From: G965222505 sp965222505
GTDB taxonomy: Bacteria > Bacteroidota > Rhodothermia > Rhodothermales > DATKEJ01
Length of the DNA stretch: 64,000 nt
Direction of reading: 5' to 3'
Assembly: GCA_965222505.1 (NCBI GenBank)
Contig: OZ244956.1
Span: 4,278,001-4,342,000 of the forward strand
A program made the translations under genes and the position numbers. This document shows positions 35,525 through 44,464 of this stretch, one piece after another (position 1 is the stretch's first letter; every line of letters starts with the position of its first letter). A model generated the notes under the pieces. That model was not told where the DNA came from. It did no database searches and saw nothing but the letters and a program-made list of their open reading frames with translations.

Positions 35525-36331
35525 TTAGAACCGGTATTGGATCGTCAGATGCGGACCCCGGTCTTGCCAGGTCGGCAAGAGCGAGAGGCGTGCGTCTTGC
35601 GGAGGCGCGGGTTCAGACCGGAGCACGTCCAGATAGCTGAACACCCAGACCCCTGCTGCGCCAAGCAAGAGGGCGTTGCGGGCTTTGTGCCGGTTGTTAA
35701 AGGTCTGGTATCGATCGGCGATGCGATCCGGGTTGGTCTCTGCCTGATAGGCTTCTTCGGCACGGGATCGGGCCTGGTGCGCCAGACCGGCTCCCCCCAG
35801 CGTGCCCGCCCACAGGCCGATCAGGATGCTCCCCATTCGTTTGTCTCCCTGGTACCATTGCCCCCATCCCGGAATCAGAAAGGTACGCATCAGGGCCTGT
35901 GGACGAGGATCGGCCACCACCATATACCGAACCTCCCCTGGATTTGGCTCAGAACCGGGTTGCGCGGATACAAAATCGGCGCGGACTTCCTCAAAAAAAG
36001 ACAGGATCTTGGGTGATACCAGAACCGAATCAAGCCCCAGGTCCGGATTGAGGGTGAGTGCGGCTTCAAACTGCCGTCGGGCGGCTTGTTCTTCGTTTTG
36101 TGAGTACTCGATCAGCCCCCACAAGGTATGCACTTCAATGAGTTGATCGATGCTTAGCGAAGGTTGTTGTTGAACCAGGTCCTCAGCCAACCGGGCGGCG
36201 ACTTCAAACTGGAAGTTCTCGTAGGATGCACGGAGTTCCGCCAACGGGTCTCCGTTCCTCTCCTGTGCCTGGGCAGGGTATACCCCCACCAGGATCGAAA
36301 CAAACAGCAGCAGAACGAAGCGCGTGTACAT
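35525..36331 (-). CDS. DUF5683-type membrane protein with TPR-like N-terminus
   Basis: 268 residues: signal peptide (RFVLLLFVSILVGVYPAQAQ), a helical TPR-like part (about 28-105, WGLIEYSQNEEQAARRQFEA), then the DUF5683 core LMRTFLIPGWGQWYQGDKRM followed by two hydrophobic segments (about 170-190 and 220-240). The domain is widespread in Bacteroidota and of unknown function. It starts 7 bp after the Kelch/FN3 gene and is therefore in the same transcript, downstream of the 39694 promoter candidate. Confidence 0.82.
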   Translation of the reverse strand: MYTRFVLLLFVSILVGVYPAQAQERNGDPLAELRASYENFQFEVAARLAEDLVQQQPSLSIDQLIEVHTLWGLIEYSQNEEQAARRQFEAALTLNPDLGLDSVLVSPKILSFFEEVRADFVSAQPGSEPNPGEVRYMVVADPRPQALMRTFLIPGWGQWYQGDKRMGSILIGLWAGTLGGAGLAHQARSRAEEAYQAETNPDRIADRYQTFNNRHKARNALLLGAAGVWVFSYLDVLRSEPAPPQDARLSLLPTWQDRGPHLTIQYRF

Positions 36332-36338
36332 CCTGTGG

Positions 36339-39300
36339 CTAACGAATAAGAACCATTTTCCGGGTGGCTTGATACCGACCGGCTTGTAGCCGGTAAAGAT
36401 ACATGCCGCTGGGCAATCTTTGGCCGTATCGATCCACAGCGTGCCATATCACCTCATGCCTTCCTGCCCGGGCCGAGCCATCGTGCAAGGTCACAATTTC
36501 CTGGCCTTGCAGAGAATAGATCTTTAAGGTAACCTGTTGCACCGGTGCCTCAACCTGGAAGGTAATCCGGGTATGCTGCGTAAATGGATTGGGGTAATTT
36601 GGCTCAAGCGCAAAACCGGTCGGCACATCATCCGATTCAAGCGGCACATTGAGTAACGTCGTAAACGATTGGGGGGTGGACCAGGGACCCGGACCGGCCG
36701 CGTTCACTCCACGGATACGCCAGTAATACACTGTCAGGAAGTCCAGCACCGGCACGGCAACCCGGATGGAAAACACGCTGTCCGCAGCAAGCATCAGATT
36801 TTGGAATTCCGAGTCGGTGCCCAGTTCAACCTGATAGTAAACCGCCCCGGCCACTCCGTCCCAGGACAAGACGCTGTCGATGGGCACACCGACGGCCGCG
36901 TCAGCCGGATACACCGGCACGGGTACACCGGGGGGATCGGCAGGTTCACTGCCTACCGTGAATGAATACACGGCACTCCACGTCCCGGCTCCTGCACTAT
37001 TCTCCCCTTGCACCCGCCAAAAATAGGAGGCTTCGTATTCCAGGTTCACCACCACATAGGACGTGTCCGAAAGACCCCCTGCGGTCAGGATGGGGTCTCC
37101 GAATGTTGCTCCTTCGCTGACTTGCAGCGTATAGACATCGGCATTGGGAACTTCACCCCACACCAGCACGGGTTGAATGGATACATCGGTCGCCTGATCC
37201 GCAGGCAGAAGTAATTCCGGAGCGGCTGGAGGACTGAGCGGTTCTTGACGGGTTGTGAAGTCGAAGACGCTACTCCACCCGCTTTCCCCGGCCTGGTTCA
37301 CCGCCCGGACGCGCCAGAAATACTGGGTCTCGTATGCCAGCGCTGAGGGTGAAAAACTGGTCTGGGTGATCCCCGGCTGTGACACTACTGTCGAACTGAA
37401 GTTCGAGACCGTGCTCACCTGCAGGGTGTAGCTTGCCGCATTGGCCGCACTACTCCATTGCAGCGTTGGGTTGATGGAGACATCTCTTGCTCCGTCTCCC
37501 GGAGTGTTTAGCGACGGCGTTGCAGGCGGCTGAAGCGGCTCCGCCTCGGTTGTGAAGTCGAAGACGCTACTCCACCCGCTTTCCCCGGCCTGGTTCACCG
37601 CCCGGACGCGCCAGAAATACTGGGTCTCGTATGCCAGCGCTGAGGGTGAAAAACTGGTCTGGGTGATCCCCGGCTGCGACACTACTGTCGAACTGAAGTT
37701 CGAGACCGTGCTCACCTGCAGGGTGTAGCTTGCCGCATTGGCCGCACTACTCCATTGCAGCGTTGGGTTGATGGAGACATCTCTTGCTCCGTCTCCCGGA
37801 GTGTTTAGCGACGGCGTTGCAGGCGGCTGAAGCGGCTCCGCCTCGGTTGTGAAGTCGAAGACGCTACTCCACCCGCTTTCCCCGGCCTGGTTCACCGCCC
37901 GGACGCGCCAGAAGTATTGGGTCTCGTATGCCAGCGCTGAGGGTGAAAAACTGGTCTGGGTGATCCCCGGCTGCGACACTACTGTCGAACTGAAGTTCGA
38001 GACCGTGCTCACCTGCAGGGTGTAGCTGTCGGTATTCGAGACGCTGCTCCAACTCAGGGAAGGATTGATGGAAATATTGGTACTCCCATCCCCTGGTGTA
38101 TTCAGTACGGGTGTTGCGGGGGGTACCCCCTGGACGGTGATCGTGAAAGACTGTTGGTCCTCATCGTCGTCGTCGTCCACCCGGAGGGTTACCTGATGCG
38201 TTCCGATGTCGTCATTGCTGGGCGTTCCTTGCAGGGTAGCGGTGCCGTTGCCGTTATCGGTCAGGGTCAGCCAGGACGGGATCGTGATGGCCGTGATGTC
38301 CAGGTCGTCTTCATCGACATCATCCGATTGAATGGTGTACGAATACAACTCTCCCACGGTGGCAGTGGTGGGCGGATTGGACGTAAACCCCGGCGGATCG
38401 TTCACCGGTGTTACGGTAACCGTAACGGTGCCCTGGGCACTGCCTACGCTGTTGGTGACGGTATAGGTAAACTGCTCGGTGCCGTTGAAATCGTCATCCG
38501 GCATGTAGGTCAGGGTATTTCCGGACTGGGTGACGGTACCTTCATCGGGTTGTGTAAAACTGCTGATTGAGAGCGATCCGCCGCCGCCGTCGTTGTCATT
38601 GTTGAGCACGTTGATGCTGACAGATACATCTTCGTTGGTAGACACGACATCGTTGGTCGGCTCGGGTGGTCCGCCACCGCCGGAAACACCGAATCCCTCA
38701 ACGGTCCCGGTGACGCTCCCCCCACTGGTGCGCCCGCCGAACACGTACACGGCTCCATCGGCGGCCGCCGCCGAAGCATTTTCACGAGGGGTACCCATAG
38801 ACGCTACCGATTGCCACTGATTGGCACTCGGCAAAAACCGGTTCACCGTACTGAGAACCTGATTGCTTGAATTGCGGCCGCCCATCACATAGATACCGTC
38901 CGGGAGGACGGCGGAGGCCAACCCGCCCCGGGCCGGGGACAGGGAAGCGAGGTTGGTGGTACCCGAGTTCAGGACGTACCGCTGTACAAGGCTGAGCGGT
39001 CCCAGTGAATTGAATCCCCCGATCGAATAGGCCGCCCCACCCACGACCTCAGAGACGAAGGACGCACGGGGCTGGTCCAGTTCCCAGAATTCGGATTCTT
39101 CCCAGTGGTCGTCATCACTATCAAAATATTCGACCGAACTCAGGATACTGCCTGATTCATTGGACCCGCCCACCGCGTAGAGTGCGCCCCCCAGCACCAC
39201 GGCCGTGAGGCCTTCCCGTTCTTCTTCCATACTGTCGAAGGAGCGCCATTGGTTGGCCGAGACGTCGTAATACTCGACATCCTTCAGGACTTCCCCGCTA

Positions 39301-39620
39301 TCATCCCGACCGCCCAACACATACAGGTCACCCTGATAGATGACGACGGCTGCGTTCGTACGGGCCTCGCGCATGCGAGGGACGTTGGTATCCCAGGTGT
39401 TGGTGCTCGGGTTATACCGCTCCACCACATCCGTAACGGCCCCATTCGACCGTTGCCCGCCGATTACATAGATTCTGCCGTTGAGGTAGGCCGCCGCCGT
39501 CCCGCTTCGGGGGGTGGGCATGGATGCACGCGGCACCCACGTGGTCTGGGCCAGGACCGCAGACACATCACCCAGGACCAGCCCCAGGCACCCCAGGCCA
39601 ATCAATAGAAACTTCCGCAT
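36339..39620 (-). CDS. Large Kelch / Ig-like / FN3 surface protein with T9SS sorting domain
   Basis: 1093 residues. Signal peptide (MRKFLLIGLGCLGLVLGDVS..), six Kelch repeats (about 30-320; VIGGQRSNG, VLGGRDDSG, AVGGSNESG, SIGGFNSLG, VMGGRNSSN, VFGGRTSGG), a VCBS/cadherin-like domain (NEDVSVSINVLNNDNDGG), a putative Ig domain (FTSNPPTTATVGELYSYTIQ), five FN3-like domains (about 505-1000) and a T9SS type A sorting domain (EPNYPNPFTQHTRITFQV..KMVLIR). Three FN3 units are almost identical at DNA level. Probably an exported adhesin or binding protein. Preceded by a near-perfect sigma-54 promoter. Confidence 0.9.
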   Translation of the reverse strand: MRKFLLIGLGCLGLVLGDVSAVLAQTTWVPRASMPTPRSGTAAAYLNGRIYVIGGQRSNGAVTDVVERYNPSTNTWDTNVPRMREARTNAAVVIYQGDLYVLGGRDDSGEVLKDVEYYDVSANQWRSFDSMEEEREGLTAVVLGGALYAVGGSNESGSILSSVEYFDSDDDHWEESEFWELDQPRASFVSEVVGGAAYSIGGFNSLGPLSLVQRYVLNSGTTNLASLSPARGGLASAVLPDGIYVMGGRNSSNQVLSTVNRFLPSANQWQSVASMGTPRENASAAAADGAVYVFGGRTSGGSVTGTVEGFGVSGGGGPPEPTNDVVSTNEDVSVSINVLNNDNDGGGGSLSISSFTQPDEGTVTQSGNTLTYMPDDDFNGTEQFTYTVTNSVGSAQGTVTVTVTPVNDPPGFTSNPPTTATVGELYSYTIQSDDVDEDDLDITAITIPSWLTLTDNGNGTATLQGTPSNDDIGTHQVTLRVDDDDDEDQQSFTITVQGVPPATPVLNTPGDGSTNISINPSLSWSSVSNTDSYTLQVSTVSNFSSTVVSQPGITQTSFSPSALAYETQYFWRVRAVNQAGESGWSSVFDFTTEAEPLQPPATPSLNTPGDGARDVSINPTLQWSSAANAASYTLQVSTVSNFSSTVVSQPGITQTSFSPSALAYETQYFWRVRAVNQAGESGWSSVFDFTTEAEPLQPPATPSLNTPGDGARDVSINPTLQWSSAANAASYTLQVSTVSNFSSTVVSQPGITQTSFSPSALAYETQYFWRVRAVNQAGESGWSSVFDFTTRQEPLSPPAAPELLLPADQATDVSIQPVLVWGEVPNADVYTLQVSEGATFGDPILTAGGLSDTSYVVVNLEYEASYFWRVQGENSAGAGTWSAVYSFTVGSEPADPPGVPVPVYPADAAVGVPIDSVLSWDGVAGAVYYQVELGTDSEFQNLMLAADSVFSIRVAVPVLDFLTVYYWRIRGVNAAGPGPWSTPQSFTTLLNVPLESDDVPTGFALEPNYPNPFTQHTRITFQVEAPVQQVTLKIYSLQGQEIVTLHDGSARAGRHEVIWHAVDRYGQRLPSGMYLYRLQAGRYQATRKMVLIR
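37254..38144. repeat. 297-bp tandem repeat within the FN3 region
   Basis: Units begin at 37254, 37551 and 37848 (TGTGAAGTCGAAGACGCTAC) and encode 99 residues each. The first two and much of the third differ by only scattered bases (for example ggctgtgac against ggctgcgac), pointing to recent duplication or gene conversion. Confidence 0.9.
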
Positions 39621-39640
39621 TCGGTATCTCCACATTCAAT

Positions 39641-39655
39641 GTGCAACTTTTGCAC
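39641..39655. promoter_or_regulatory. 15-bp dyad before the Kelch/FN3 gene
   Basis: GTGCAA-CTT-TTGCAC, a perfect dyad of the same type as at 35473-35508 and 42911-42946, about 40 bp downstream of the -12 element and 21 bp before the start codon. Only a half site (GTGCAAATAG, 39679) accompanies it. Confidence 0.5.
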
Positions 39656-39693
39656 AAATAGTCTCTCTTTTTCGGATCGTGCAAATAGAAAAC

Positions 39694-39708
39694 GCAAGCG
39701 CTGTGCCA
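39694..39708 (-). promoter_or_regulatory. Sigma-54 promoter of the Kelch/FN3 gene
   Basis: On the minus strand TTGGCAC-AGCGC-TTGCG: all invariant positions of the -24/-12 consensus TGGCAC-N5-TTGC are present. It lies in the 100-bp gap between the kinase stop and the Kelch gene start. Confidence 0.7.
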
Positions 39709-39723
39709 AACCGTTGCCGTACC

Positions 39724-41424
39724 TCATGATTTGATCAATTCAATCAGGTTATAGATGAGCGTATACGTTTGGCCGGCTTCAATCACGAGGGTCGTCTCGA
39801 ACGCACCCAACTGGGGATGTTGCAATTTCAGGCGATGGGTGCCGGGAAACACGATCAAGGGATGATCCTGAGGGGTGGTATCCCGGTATTCCCCATTGAG
39901 GTACACTTCCGCCCAGGGCCTGACGTTCAGCGTAACACGCCCCACAAGCGACCAGAACGAAAACCTGAATTCCCGGCTTTCATCGGAAGCAACCGTTACC
40001 GTCGTTTCGTATGGCGGAAAATCGGGATTGGTCAAGGTGAGCGTGTGGGTACCCGGCGGAAGCGCCACCGGTGCAAACGGGGTCGTTCCAATGGATTTGC
40101 CGTTCAGGGTTACATCTGCCCAGGGGCTACAAATGATGTTCAGTCGGCCGGGCAGCGGGGCTTCCGGCTCCTTCGGCTGTTCGACGGGCAAAGTCTCGGA
40201 TGGCGCAAGCGGGATGGCTATCGTGTCCTGCCTCACGGAATCCAGCGCTGCTGGAGGGATCTGCTGCGCCGCTTCGGAAGCGGAAGGGCTTGATTCTTCG
40301 GTTGGGTTCGGTAGCACGGACGGTTCCGGCGCATCCTGCATCGGTTCCGTGGGAAGGGGCTCGGCACGGGTTACCGACGGACCGGGCGGTTTAGGGGCCG
40401 TCGACACCTGCCACATCGTATACCCGCCGACCGTTATCAGGAGCAGCACGACCACCCCCATTCGAACGCCGGTGCGCTTCTTTTTGGGTGAGCGTGATAC
40501 CGGTGCCCGCCCCTGTACCGATACAGATGTCCCTCTTTGCACGGAAACCGGCCGATTGGAGAGGTAGCCCTCCCGGTCTTCGAGATACTGTTTCAATTCC
40601 GGTGCTTCTGCCCTGAACGGTACATGCAGGGCCCACACCTCGTCGGCGACGGTTGCGCACGAGGAGAACCGTGTTTCAGGGTCTTTCTCCAACAGGGTGC
40701 GGCACATCGCCTTGAGGGCATCGGGAATGTTGCGGACCGGCTCCAAAAAGGGCATGGGATCGTGATGAAGCAGGGCCTCAAAGACCGCCTGGGGTGTAGA
40801 GCCCGAAAACGCCGGACGGCCCAGAAGCATCTCATAGAGTGTCGCCCCCAATGCAAACAGATCTCCCTGCGCCGAAGGGGGTTTTCCGAGAATTTGCTCG
40901 GGTGCGAGGTATCCCCAGGTGCCTCTTACCTCAGGGGCGTCCTCGTCCGCATCCATCAGGGAGGCCATCCCGAAGTCGGCGAGTTTGACCTGCCCCTCGA
41001 ATGAGATCATGATGTTTTCAGGCTTCAAGTCCCGATGGAGCACCCCCTCCTGATGCGCCGCCTGCAATCCCTTCAGGCAGGCATCGAAAATGTACAGGGC
41101 CAGTTCTACCGGAAGCGGCCCCCTGGCAATCAACTGGCCGAGGTCGAGGCCGTCCACAAATTCGGCGACGATGTAGGCCCCGGCCTCGGCTTCCCCGAAA
41201 TCATAGATGGACACCACCTGCGGATGCTCAACCCTGGCGAGCATCGTTGCTTCCTGAGCAAAGGCTTCAAGGCGGGCTTTTTCCTGTGTCGGTGTCGCTT
41301 CCAACACTTTCAACAGCACAAACCGGTCCTGTGCCGACTGGTACCCCTTGTATACCACGACGGGGCCATGCCGGGCCAACTCGGCAAACGGCTGAATATC
41401 TCCTATGACTCGGGGGTTTCCCAT
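39724..41424 (-). CDS. Ser/Thr protein kinase with PEGA repeats
   Basis: 566 residues. Kinase domain at about 5-265: catalytic Lys in RFVLLKVLEA, HRD loop VLHRDLKPENIMIS, KLADFGMASLM and GYLAPEQILG; the Gly loop is weak. A Pro/Ser linker, a membrane helix (VRMGVVVLLLITVGGYTMW, about 312-330), a low-complexity Glu/Pro/Ser region, and two PEGA domains (VTLNGKSIGTTPF and VYLNGEYRDTTPQ). PEGA parts should be periplasmic and may contact the wall or surface. It overlaps the sigma-54 activator gene by 22 bp, so the two are co-expressed and may signal together. Confidence 0.9.
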   Translation of the reverse strand: MGNPRVIGDIQPFAELARHGPVVVYKGYQSAQDRFVLLKVLEATPTQEKARLEAFAQEATMLARVEHPQVVSIYDFGEAEAGAYIVAEFVDGLDLGQLIARGPLPVELALYIFDACLKGLQAAHQEGVLHRDLKPENIMISFEGQVKLADFGMASLMDADEDAPEVRGTWGYLAPEQILGKPPSAQGDLFALGATLYEMLLGRPAFSGSTPQAVFEALLHHDPMPFLEPVRNIPDALKAMCRTLLEKDPETRFSSCATVADEVWALHVPFRAEAPELKQYLEDREGYLSNRPVSVQRGTSVSVQGRAPVSRSPKKKRTGVRMGVVVLLLITVGGYTMWQVSTAPKPPGPSVTRAEPLPTEPMQDAPEPSVLPNPTEESSPSASEAAQQIPPAALDSVRQDTIAIPLAPSETLPVEQPKEPEAPLPGRLNIICSPWADVTLNGKSIGTTPFAPVALPPGTHTLTLTNPDFPPYETTVTVASDESREFRFSFWSLVGRVTLNVRPWAEVYLNGEYRDTTPQDHPLIVFPGTHRLKLQHPQLGAFETTLVIEAGQTYTLIYNLIELIKS

Positions 41425-42887
41425 TCTTTGAGTTTATAATGCAGCCATCGCCGGGAGACGCCCAGGCTGCGCGCCGTGGCGGATATATTGTGCCCATTGT
41501 CGTGCAACGCACGCTGCACGGCCCGTTGTTCAACTTCCTTCAGGGTCAGGCCGACTTCCAGGAGCTCGGAGGATTCCGGTTGTGGCAGTCGCAGGTCGCC
41601 GGCTTCAATCCAGTCTCCTCGGGCGAGAACAACCGCCCGTTCGATGGTGTTTTGCAACTCGCGTACATTTCCCGGCCAGGCATGGGCTTGCAAGGCTTTC
41701 ATGGCTTCTGGACGGATCCCCTTGATGTGGCTCCGGTTCCGAACGGCGTATTTATCCAGGAAATGATGCGCCAGCAAGGGCACATCGGCCCGCCGCAACC
41801 GCAAGGGGGGCATGATGATGGCAATGGTATTGAGCCGATAGAGGAGGTCATGCCTGAACTCGCCGCCCTTGACCAATTCATTCAACGGCCTGTGGGTGGC
41901 GGATATGACCCGCACATCCACCTTCCGCACCTTGTTCTCGCCGACCCGCTTGACTTCCCCTTCCTGCAGCACCCGCAACAGGGCCGTCTGCAGGGCCGGG
42001 CTCAAGTCCCCGACCTCGTCCAGAAAGATCGTACCGCCGTCTGCGGTTTCGAAGAGGCCCTGCTTGTCCGTGGCCGCCCCGGTGAAGGCCCCTTTCTTGT
42101 GGCCGAATAGTTCACTTTCGAGCAGGTTTTCCGGGAGTGATCCGCAGAACAGGGCCACAAACGGAGCGTCTTTGCGGTGTCCGTTGTAATGGATGGCACG
42201 GGCTACGAGCTCCTTTCCGGTTCCGCTTTCGCCTTCGATGAGGACGGTCGCATCGGATTCGAGGACCCGGGACATGGTTTCGTACACTTCCCGCATTTGG
42301 GGACTCTGGCCGATGATTTCATCGAACCCGTGGGCGCGTTTCAATTCGGAACGCAAGAGCCGGTTCTGATCCCGGAGGGCCTTGGACATCTGCGTATTTT
42401 CAATCGCGATGGCGGCCTGATTGGCAACGGCCAACAGAAACGGAAGGTGTTCGCGGGTAAACCGGCTGCGTCTGGTGATACTGTCCAGATAGATGGCCCC
42501 GATGGGCTCGGTCTTGTTCCGCAACGGCACACAAGCGATGGATTGAATCTGCTGCAATACAATGCTCTCCTTTTCTCGGTACCGCACGTCGTCCGGTACA
42601 TCATAGATCAGTACCGGTTGACCGGTTTGTTGCACTTCGTGTACCACGCTTGTTGAAAGCTGTACCAGATCCCCAAGTTGTTCCTCGGTAAAATTCCTAC
42701 TGTTGGTGATCTCAAAGCCGTGAGGCTGGGTGGAATCGGAGAGCAGGAGAAAGCCGCGCTCCGCACCCAGGGTTTCCATGGCAATTTCGAGTACTTTTTC
42801 CATCAGCTCATCCGGATACCGGATGGAATTGATGGTAAATGCGATTTCGGAAAGGGCTTCGAGGGTGGGTTGGAGGGTGACCGTCAT
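41403..42887 (-). CDS. Sigma-54-dependent transcriptional activator with GAF sensor domain
   Basis: 494-residue bacterial enhancer-binding protein. GAF domain at about 20-165 (ERGFLLLSDS, GAIYLDSITRRSRF), AAA+ domain with Walker A EGESGTGKELVARAIHY (about 218), the sigma-54 contact loop GAFTGA, Walker B GGTIFLDEVGDLSP and the R-finger region, and a C-terminal Fis-type helix-turn-helix (ISATARSLGVSRRWLHYKLK). GAFTGA is intact, so it should activate sigma-54 RNA polymerase. Co-encoded with the PEGA kinase. Dyads at 42911-42946 and a -24/-12 sequence at 43019 suggest autoregulation. Confidence 0.94.
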   Translation of the reverse strand: MTVTLQPTLEALSEIAFTINSIRYPDELMEKVLEIAMETLGAERGFLLLSDSTQPHGFEITNSRNFTEEQLGDLVQLSTSVVHEVQQTGQPVLIYDVPDDVRYREKESIVLQQIQSIACVPLRNKTEPIGAIYLDSITRRSRFTREHLPFLLAVANQAAIAIENTQMSKALRDQNRLLRSELKRAHGFDEIIGQSPQMREVYETMSRVLESDATVLIEGESGTGKELVARAIHYNGHRKDAPFVALFCGSLPENLLESELFGHKKGAFTGAATDKQGLFETADGGTIFLDEVGDLSPALQTALLRVLQEGEVKRVGENKVRKVDVRVISATHRPLNELVKGGEFRHDLLYRLNTIAIIMPPLRLRRADVPLLAHHFLDKYAVRNRSHIKGIRPEAMKALQAHAWPGNVRELQNTIERAVVLARGDWIEAGDLRLPQPESSELLEVGLTLKEVEQRAVQRALHDNGHNISATARSLGVSRRWLHYKLKEWETPES

Positions 42888-42910
42888 GGCTCAATCGCGT
42901 ATCGGTTGGT

Positions 42911-42946
42911 GTGCACATTTTGCGCACTTGCGTGCAAAGCTTGCAC
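42911..42946. promoter_or_regulatory. Pair of 15-bp dyads before the sigma-54 activator gene
   Basis: GTGCA-CATTT-TGCGC (42911-42925) and GTGCAA-AGC-TTGCAC (42932-42946), starting 21 bp apart as at 35473-35508. They lie 24-59 bp upstream of the activator start codon, hence inside the leader predicted from the 43019 promoter. Confidence 0.6.
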
Positions 42947-42964
42947 AACCCATGAATAACAAGA

Positions 42965-42993
42965 GATAACCTCTTGAGGTGGAAGAGGTTATC
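42965..42993 (-). terminator. 11-bp stem-loop in the activator leader
   Basis: GATAACCTCTT and AAGAGGTTATC, perfect stem, 7-base loop. In the minus-strand direction it is followed by a T-rich stretch (tcttgttatt), so it could terminate the upstream lipoprotein gene. It also lies between the 43019 promoter and the activator and so could attenuate it. Confidence 0.5.
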
Positions 42994-43018
42994 CACATTT
43001 AGCTTGCCCGGTGTGTGG

Positions 43019-43033
43019 GCAAGAATAATGCCA
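43019..43033 (-). promoter_or_regulatory. Sigma-54 promoter candidate before the activator gene
   Basis: On the minus strand TTGGCAT-TATTC-TTGCC: GG and GC invariant dinucleotides with correct 5-base spacer. Located between the lipoprotein stop (43040) and the activator gene, giving a predicted leader of about 120 bases. Confidence 0.6.
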
Positions 43034-43039
43034 ATTCAC

Positions 43040-44023
43040 CTATTGGATCACAAATCCGGCTTCTTTTGACCGGCTCTGGTTGCCGAAGGTATCTTCGATT
43101 AGGAGGGTCCAATAGTAGGTTCCGCCGGGTAAGGGCTCTGCCACCTGAAGTTGTGCGGCGTCCGACGACAGCCCGGGATAGGATTGAACCAGGGTTTGCA
43201 CGTTGGCATCGACCCGCACAATGTCTACTTGGTAGGTAAAATCGTACGGAACGTTTACCGATACCCATTCCAGCGTTGGCTGTGCATCAGACAGGCTTTG
43301 CTGTTCCTGGGGACGCAGGGTTTGCGGCGTTACCTCGATAATGCGGGACAGGGTCTGTGGACTCCAAATGTTAATCGCGCCGGCCTGATCCTGCAATTTG
43401 GGTATAATCGGATGGCCCAACAAGGCTTGTAACCGTGCACCGGGGAGATCGGTCTCGTTGAGTGTTCGCACAAACCGCCCGGGAGTAGCGGTCGTGTTGA
43501 GCGTATCTACAAACTGGAAATGGGGAATTTCCAGCCAAACGTTTCGCAGGTCCGCCACCCCGTCCGGATCGTCAACCTCGGCTTCGATGGTCAGAAAATA
43601 GAGGTCTTCCTGGGGCCACCACCGGCTGACGTGATGGGTACTCAACCGGAGCTGGTTCAACCGGGGCAAACCGTCCAGCCGGAGATCCAGTTGGGTGCGT
43701 TGACCCAACCTGACCTCGATCGTGGTATCCGGCGCGGCCTGGTAAGCTTCCCTGCCGGCTGAGAGGGTATACGTCCCGGTGGAAACCTCGGAAAATGAAA
43801 ACCGCCCCTGGGCATCGCTTCGGGTAATCCACCCGCCGGGTTCCAAAATCACTTCAACAGAGGGAAGCGGCCGAAAGGGGGGGTAATACTGGGTCGTCGT
43901 CCCTTCAACCCCGCCGACTTCTTCAAACCCGGGCGTCATGGGGTCCAGGGGATTGGTATGCTCCACATCACCCAGGCATCCCGCTGCCAGTACGAGTATC
44001 GCCGGAAAGCAGAGTCTAGTCAT
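43040..44023 (-). CDS. Lipoprotein with carboxypeptidase-regulatory-like domain
   Basis: 327 residues. The ATG at 44023 gives MTRLCFPAILVLAAGC with the lipobox at LAAGC. The next 100 residues form a carboxypeptidase-regulatory-like fold (SVEVILEPGGWITRSDAQGR, FSFSEVSTGTYTLSAGREAY). The C-terminal half is beta-rich (VSVNVPYDFTYQVDIVRVD, GGTYYWTLLIEDTFGNQSRS) and resembles an FN3-like domain. Likely at the inner face of the outer membrane or on the surface. It precedes the activator-kinase pair on the same strand but is separated from it by a hairpin and a new promoter candidate. Confidence 0.8.
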   Translation of the reverse strand: MTRLCFPAILVLAAGCLGDVEHTNPLDPMTPGFEEVGGVEGTTTQYYPPFRPLPSVEVILEPGGWITRSDAQGRFSFSEVSTGTYTLSAGREAYQAAPDTTIEVRLGQRTQLDLRLDGLPRLNQLRLSTHHVSRWWPQEDLYFLTIEAEVDDPDGVADLRNVWLEIPHFQFVDTLNTTATPGRFVRTLNETDLPGARLQALLGHPIIPKLQDQAGAINIWSPQTLSRIIEVTPQTLRPQEQQSLSDAQPTLEWVSVNVPYDFTYQVDIVRVDANVQTLVQSYPGLSSDAAQLQVAEPLPGGTYYWTLLIEDTFGNQSRSKEAGFVIQ

Positions 44024-44110
44024 ACCGATGGTGGTGGAGCAAACGAAGGGTTGGAAAATACAACATCTTCCTGCCTTGCTCAAGTCCGTTCCCCGTCCCT
44101 CCTGCAATCT

Positions 44111-44464
44111 CTGATTGGGATCGCAAGGGGTCTTTCAATTTATATACCTACCGCAATAACCAAACCCTACCGGTCACCCTGGCCTTCCCGGACGGCTATC
44201 AAACCGATGCCCGGCGTATGCCGGTCGAGGTTCGAATCGATGCCCCGGCACCTATCAACAGTTTTACACCATCTCGGCTTCCCCTGCCGCAACCTACACG
44301 GGCCTCCTGATCCAGGGGGAGGACGGACGGGAAGTGCGGTTTGCGCAGGATGTGGCATTGCCTGAGCCCCTGAGCGTGGAATACAAGTTTCAAGTGGTAT
44401 ATACTACATTTATTTCAAGACGCATGCCTATACCGAAACCCAGAAGATCATATTGCGTCGCTAA
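44111..44464 (+). pseudogene. Degraded C-terminal remnant of a T9SS cargo protein
   Basis: Three frames are needed to read it: SFNLYTYRNNQTLPVTLAFP and DGYQTDARRMPVEVRIDAPA, then GTYQQFYTISASPAATYTGL and then GIYYIYFKTHAYTETQKIIL with a stop at 44462-44464. The last piece matches the end of T9SS type A sorting domains. The start codon and at least one internal segment are missing. No further gene is seen in 44024-44539. Confidence 0.55.

Noticed and set aside
39641..39655. Reading GTGCAA-N3-TTGCAC as a -24/-12 sigma-54 promoter
   Set aside because: It lacks the GG at -24 and is a perfect dyad; a better -24/-12 match lies at 39694.
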